Shown piece by piece: positions 62,079 through 64,000 of a DNA stretch of 64,000 nucleotides (position 1 is its first letter; every line of letters starts with the position of its first letter). The position numbers were made by a program, and so were the translations under genes. Under the pieces are notes generated by a model. That model had not been told where the DNA came from. It made no database searches and worked only from the letters and a program-made list of their open reading frames with translations. The DNA is taken from the NCBI GenBank assembly GCA_963664835.2, contig CAXXUG010000004.1:124001-188000 (forward strand), given 5' to 3'. This DNA is from G963664835 sp963664835 (GTDB lineage Bacteria > Chloroflexota > UBA6077 > FW602-bin22 > JBCLEL01).

Positions 62079-63011
62079 TTACTCAACCAAGCCCGTTCTA
62101 TTGATGCTCTCCACGAAGTAGCGCTGAACGAATATGTAGAGAACTATCTGTGGCAGAACGACCAGAACCGTCGCCGCCATCAACAGTCCCTCGCTGTACT
62201 GTAAGCCGTAGTTTTCCGACCCACGCCAGAAGTAGCTCACGACCTGCACCAATCGGGCCGGCAGCGGCATCTCCTCCAGGTCCGACAGGAACATCAGGGG
62301 TAGGAAAGAGTCGTTCCAATGCCAAACCAGAGAAAAGAGCAGGACAACTAGAATAGCCGGCGTTGCCATCGGCAAAATGATCTGCCAGAAGACTCTCAGT
62401 CTGCTTGCACCGTCCACAAAGGCTGCGTCCTCCAACTCCCAGGGCAGTCCACGCAGATACTGCCGGAAGATCAATACAAAAAGAGCGCCCTTTACGCCGT
62501 GGCCCAGCCAAGCCGGCACTATCCATGGGAGATACGTGTTAAGCCAGCCAAGCTTCAGATACAGGAAAAACTGCGGGACTAGTATCGTCTGCGGGGGGAT
62601 GACGAACGTCAGCAGCACCATCAGGAATAGAAAGTCGCGTCCCGGAAATCTGATCCGGGCAAAGCCGTAGGCGACGAAGGCACAGACGAGAACCTGGCCG
62701 GCCGCGGACGGAACGCTGGTGATCAGGCTGTTCCTGATGGCGTGAAAGTAGGCCAGGGCTTCGAAAGCTAGGTCGAAATTGTCCAGGTACAGCTCTGTCG
62801 GAACCCAATAGACGGTGATGTCGGCGATGTCCGACGCAGACTTTAGCGATGTGGACGCCATGTAGAGGACTGGATAGAAAAACACGTAGGTGACTTCCAG
62901 CAGGATCACGTAAGTGAGCGCCCTACCGATCAGGCGCAACGCGCGTCGTTGCCAGACCAGTGGATCTATCCACAGTCGCAGTCGCGCCAGCACTTGCTCC
63001 GTCGCGGTCAT
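62079..63011 (-). CDS. Carbohydrate ABC transporter permease, MalG type
   Basis: A 310-residue permease with six membrane segments and EAA loop LEDAAFVDGASRLRVFWQI, identical in that loop to the orphan permease at 42131-43084. It ends QRYFVESINRTGLVE. It follows the MalF-type permease at 63125 by about 113 bases; a binding-protein gene is probably beyond the window. ATG 63011 has only a weak ribosome site (GGCGGT). Confidence 0.95.
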   Translation of the reverse strand: MTATEQVLARLRLWIDPLVWQRRALRLIGRALTYVILLEVTYVFFYPVLYMASTSLKSASDIADITVYWVPTELYLDNFDLAFEALAYFHAIRNSLITSVPSAAGQVLVCAFVAYGFARIRFPGRDFLFLMVLLTFVIPPQTILVPQFFLYLKLGWLNTYLPWIVPAWLGHGVKGALFVLIFRQYLRGLPWELEDAAFVDGASRLRVFWQIILPMATPAILVVLLFSLVWHWNDSFLPLMFLSDLEEMPLPARLVQVVSYFWRGSENYGLQYSEGLLMAATVLVVLPQIVLYIFVQRYFVESINRTGLVE

Positions 63012-63124
63012 CGGGACCGCCGCCCCGCGACGCTGATAATCCTAGCGACCGTCATAGCTGCCAATACCGGATCCCCAGGTGTCATCCAAGTTTGAGTGGG
63101 GTCGTGATTTCCCCGTTCGCGACG

Positions 63125-63994
63125 TCACTGTCTTTCGCCCATGTAGAACACGAACTTGCGCGACCAGAGAACCACTACAAGAAGGATCACAAATATCATT
63201 GCGAAATAGATCAGCCCCATCGCCGAGCCGTAGTCGAGCCGGAACTCTCGACTCAATGCGGTGGTGTGTATGTAATTGAGGGTGGAGTTGAATGGTTCGG
63301 TGAACGAGTCGACGATCGTGTAGATGATGTTTACCAAGATGAATGGCGAGAGCAGCGGCAGCGTAATCTTCCAGAAGATGCCCCAGTTGGAGGCGCCATC
63401 CACCCTGGCCGACTCGTAAAGTGTCTGGGGGATGCTATGCAGGCCGGCGACGAAGATCAGAATCTGCACGCCGGAGCGCCACAAAACGAACACTATGCGG
63501 TTGATTAGGGTGAGCAGGGGAGCCAGGCTGCCCTCACCGACGTAGGTGCTGAGGAACCCCTCCAAGTCCTGCGATTCCCGTATGATCGCCTGTCCGCCGA
63601 CTCCCTGGCCGGCCAGTTCGTGGATCACGAAAGCCGACCCAATGACCACCGGCATAAACAGGATCGCACGGAAAAATGCGCGGCCAAGCAGAGGACCGCT
63701 TACCAGCAGGGCGACGCCCAGAGAGAACACCATGATGATCGGCAGGTCCAGCACCAGGTTTAAGAAGGTGTCCAGGATCAGCGGTCCAAAGTCCACGTCC
63801 ACGACGAAGGCTTCCTTGTAGTTGTCGATTCCCACGAATTCGGCCTGCAAACCCTGGATATCCGTGATCCTTTGAACGCTCAGCCAGAGAGAGAACAGCA
63901 CCGGATAGGCGACGAAGAGGACGAATCCGACCAGCCAGGGACTGATGAACAGGTAGCCGTCGCGAATGTTCCTTGTGCGAAACGTCCAGCGCAC
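63125..63994 (-). CDS. Carbohydrate ABC transporter permease, MalF type (5' end near window edge)
   Basis: A permease of at least 289 residues. The first helix begins YLFISPWLVGFVLFVAYPV, and the EAA-type loop is ESARVDGASNWGIFWKITL. The C-terminus RKFVFYMGERQ is typical. GTG 63994 is a plausible start (MRWTFRTRNIRDGY), but the frame stays open to the edge, so an earlier start outside the window cannot be excluded. It pairs with the MalG-type gene downstream. Confidence 0.9.
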   Translation of the reverse strand: MRWTFRTRNIRDGYLFISPWLVGFVLFVAYPVLFSLWLSVQRITDIQGLQAEFVGIDNYKEAFVVDVDFGPLILDTFLNLVLDLPIIMVFSLGVALLVSGPLLGRAFFRAILFMPVVIGSAFVIHELAGQGVGGQAIIRESQDLEGFLSTYVGEGSLAPLLTLINRIVFVLWRSGVQILIFVAGLHSIPQTLYESARVDGASNWGIFWKITLPLLSPFILVNIIYTIVDSFTEPFNSTLNYIHTTALSREFRLDYGSAMGLIYFAMIFVILLVVVLWSRKFVFYMGERQ

Positions 63995-64000
63995 GAGGCC

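Overview
The window looks like chromosomal DNA from an uncultivated, probably marine or sponge-associated member of the Chloroflexota. This is inference from several traits: Tat-type lipoprotein sugar-binding proteins with a Val/Glu/Lys-rich linker after the lipid cysteine, a (decayed) murT-gatD pair, many phytanoyl-CoA dioxygenase (PhyH) paralogues, and frequent GTG and TTG starts behind strong AGGAGG-type ribosome sites. I see no rRNA, tRNA, CRISPR array, phage or complete transposon.

Layout. 1-9.5 kb (minus): one sugar-uptake and catabolic operon of binding protein, two ABC permeases, GH127-like enzyme, FG-GAP/ASPIC protein, TIM-barrel epimerase and enolase-superfamily dehydratase (cut by the window edge). 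10-11.8 kb: two convergent PhyH genes. 12.6-16.4 kb (plus): a second GH127-like protein that has lost its metal cysteines, an SDR dehydrogenase and an Asp-box beta-propeller. 16.6-22.1 kb: a pseudogene field holding an MFS transporter, gatD, murT and a Gfo/Idh/MocA oxidoreductase, each broken by several frameshifts. 22.2-27.2 kb: methyltransferase, DinB-like protein, a frameshifted 3-hydroxyisobutyrate-dehydrogenase-like gene, a Gfo/Idh/MocA oxidoreductase and a second epimerase. 28-31 kb (plus): TetR regulator and MMPL exporter with a clear promoter, a palindromic operator and a 15-codon coupled leader ORF. 31.7-41.9 kb (minus): sulfatase-like enzyme, two SGNH hydrolases, aldo/keto reductase, three PhyH genes (one frameshifted) and a clan GH-D-like glycosidase, with a RAYT transposase scrap inside. 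42.1-43.1 kb (plus): an orphan ABC permease. 43.5-55.2 kb (minus): a nine-gene operon of ThDP enzyme, IolE-like enzyme, creatininase-like amidohydrolase, PhyH, a 1003-residue binding protein with two N-terminal domains, two permeases, bicupin and a double epimerase. 55.7-61.5 kb (minus): a second SBP-permease-permease set followed by two PhyH genes. 62.1-64.0 kb (minus): a further permease pair running off the edge.

Together the genes suggest import and dismantling of complex, probably modified (sulfated, acylated, alkylated or otherwise decorated) carbohydrates. ABC importers bring in sugars; sulfatase-like, SGNH and PhyH enzymes could remove decorations; GH127-like and GH-D-like enzymes cleave glycosides; epimerases, oxidoreductases and the dehydratase feed central metabolism. 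No ABC ATPase gene is present, so a shared ATPase elsewhere is expected. Nearly every long intergenic gap carries copies of one dispersed, hairpin-rich repeat family, concentrated at operon boundaries.
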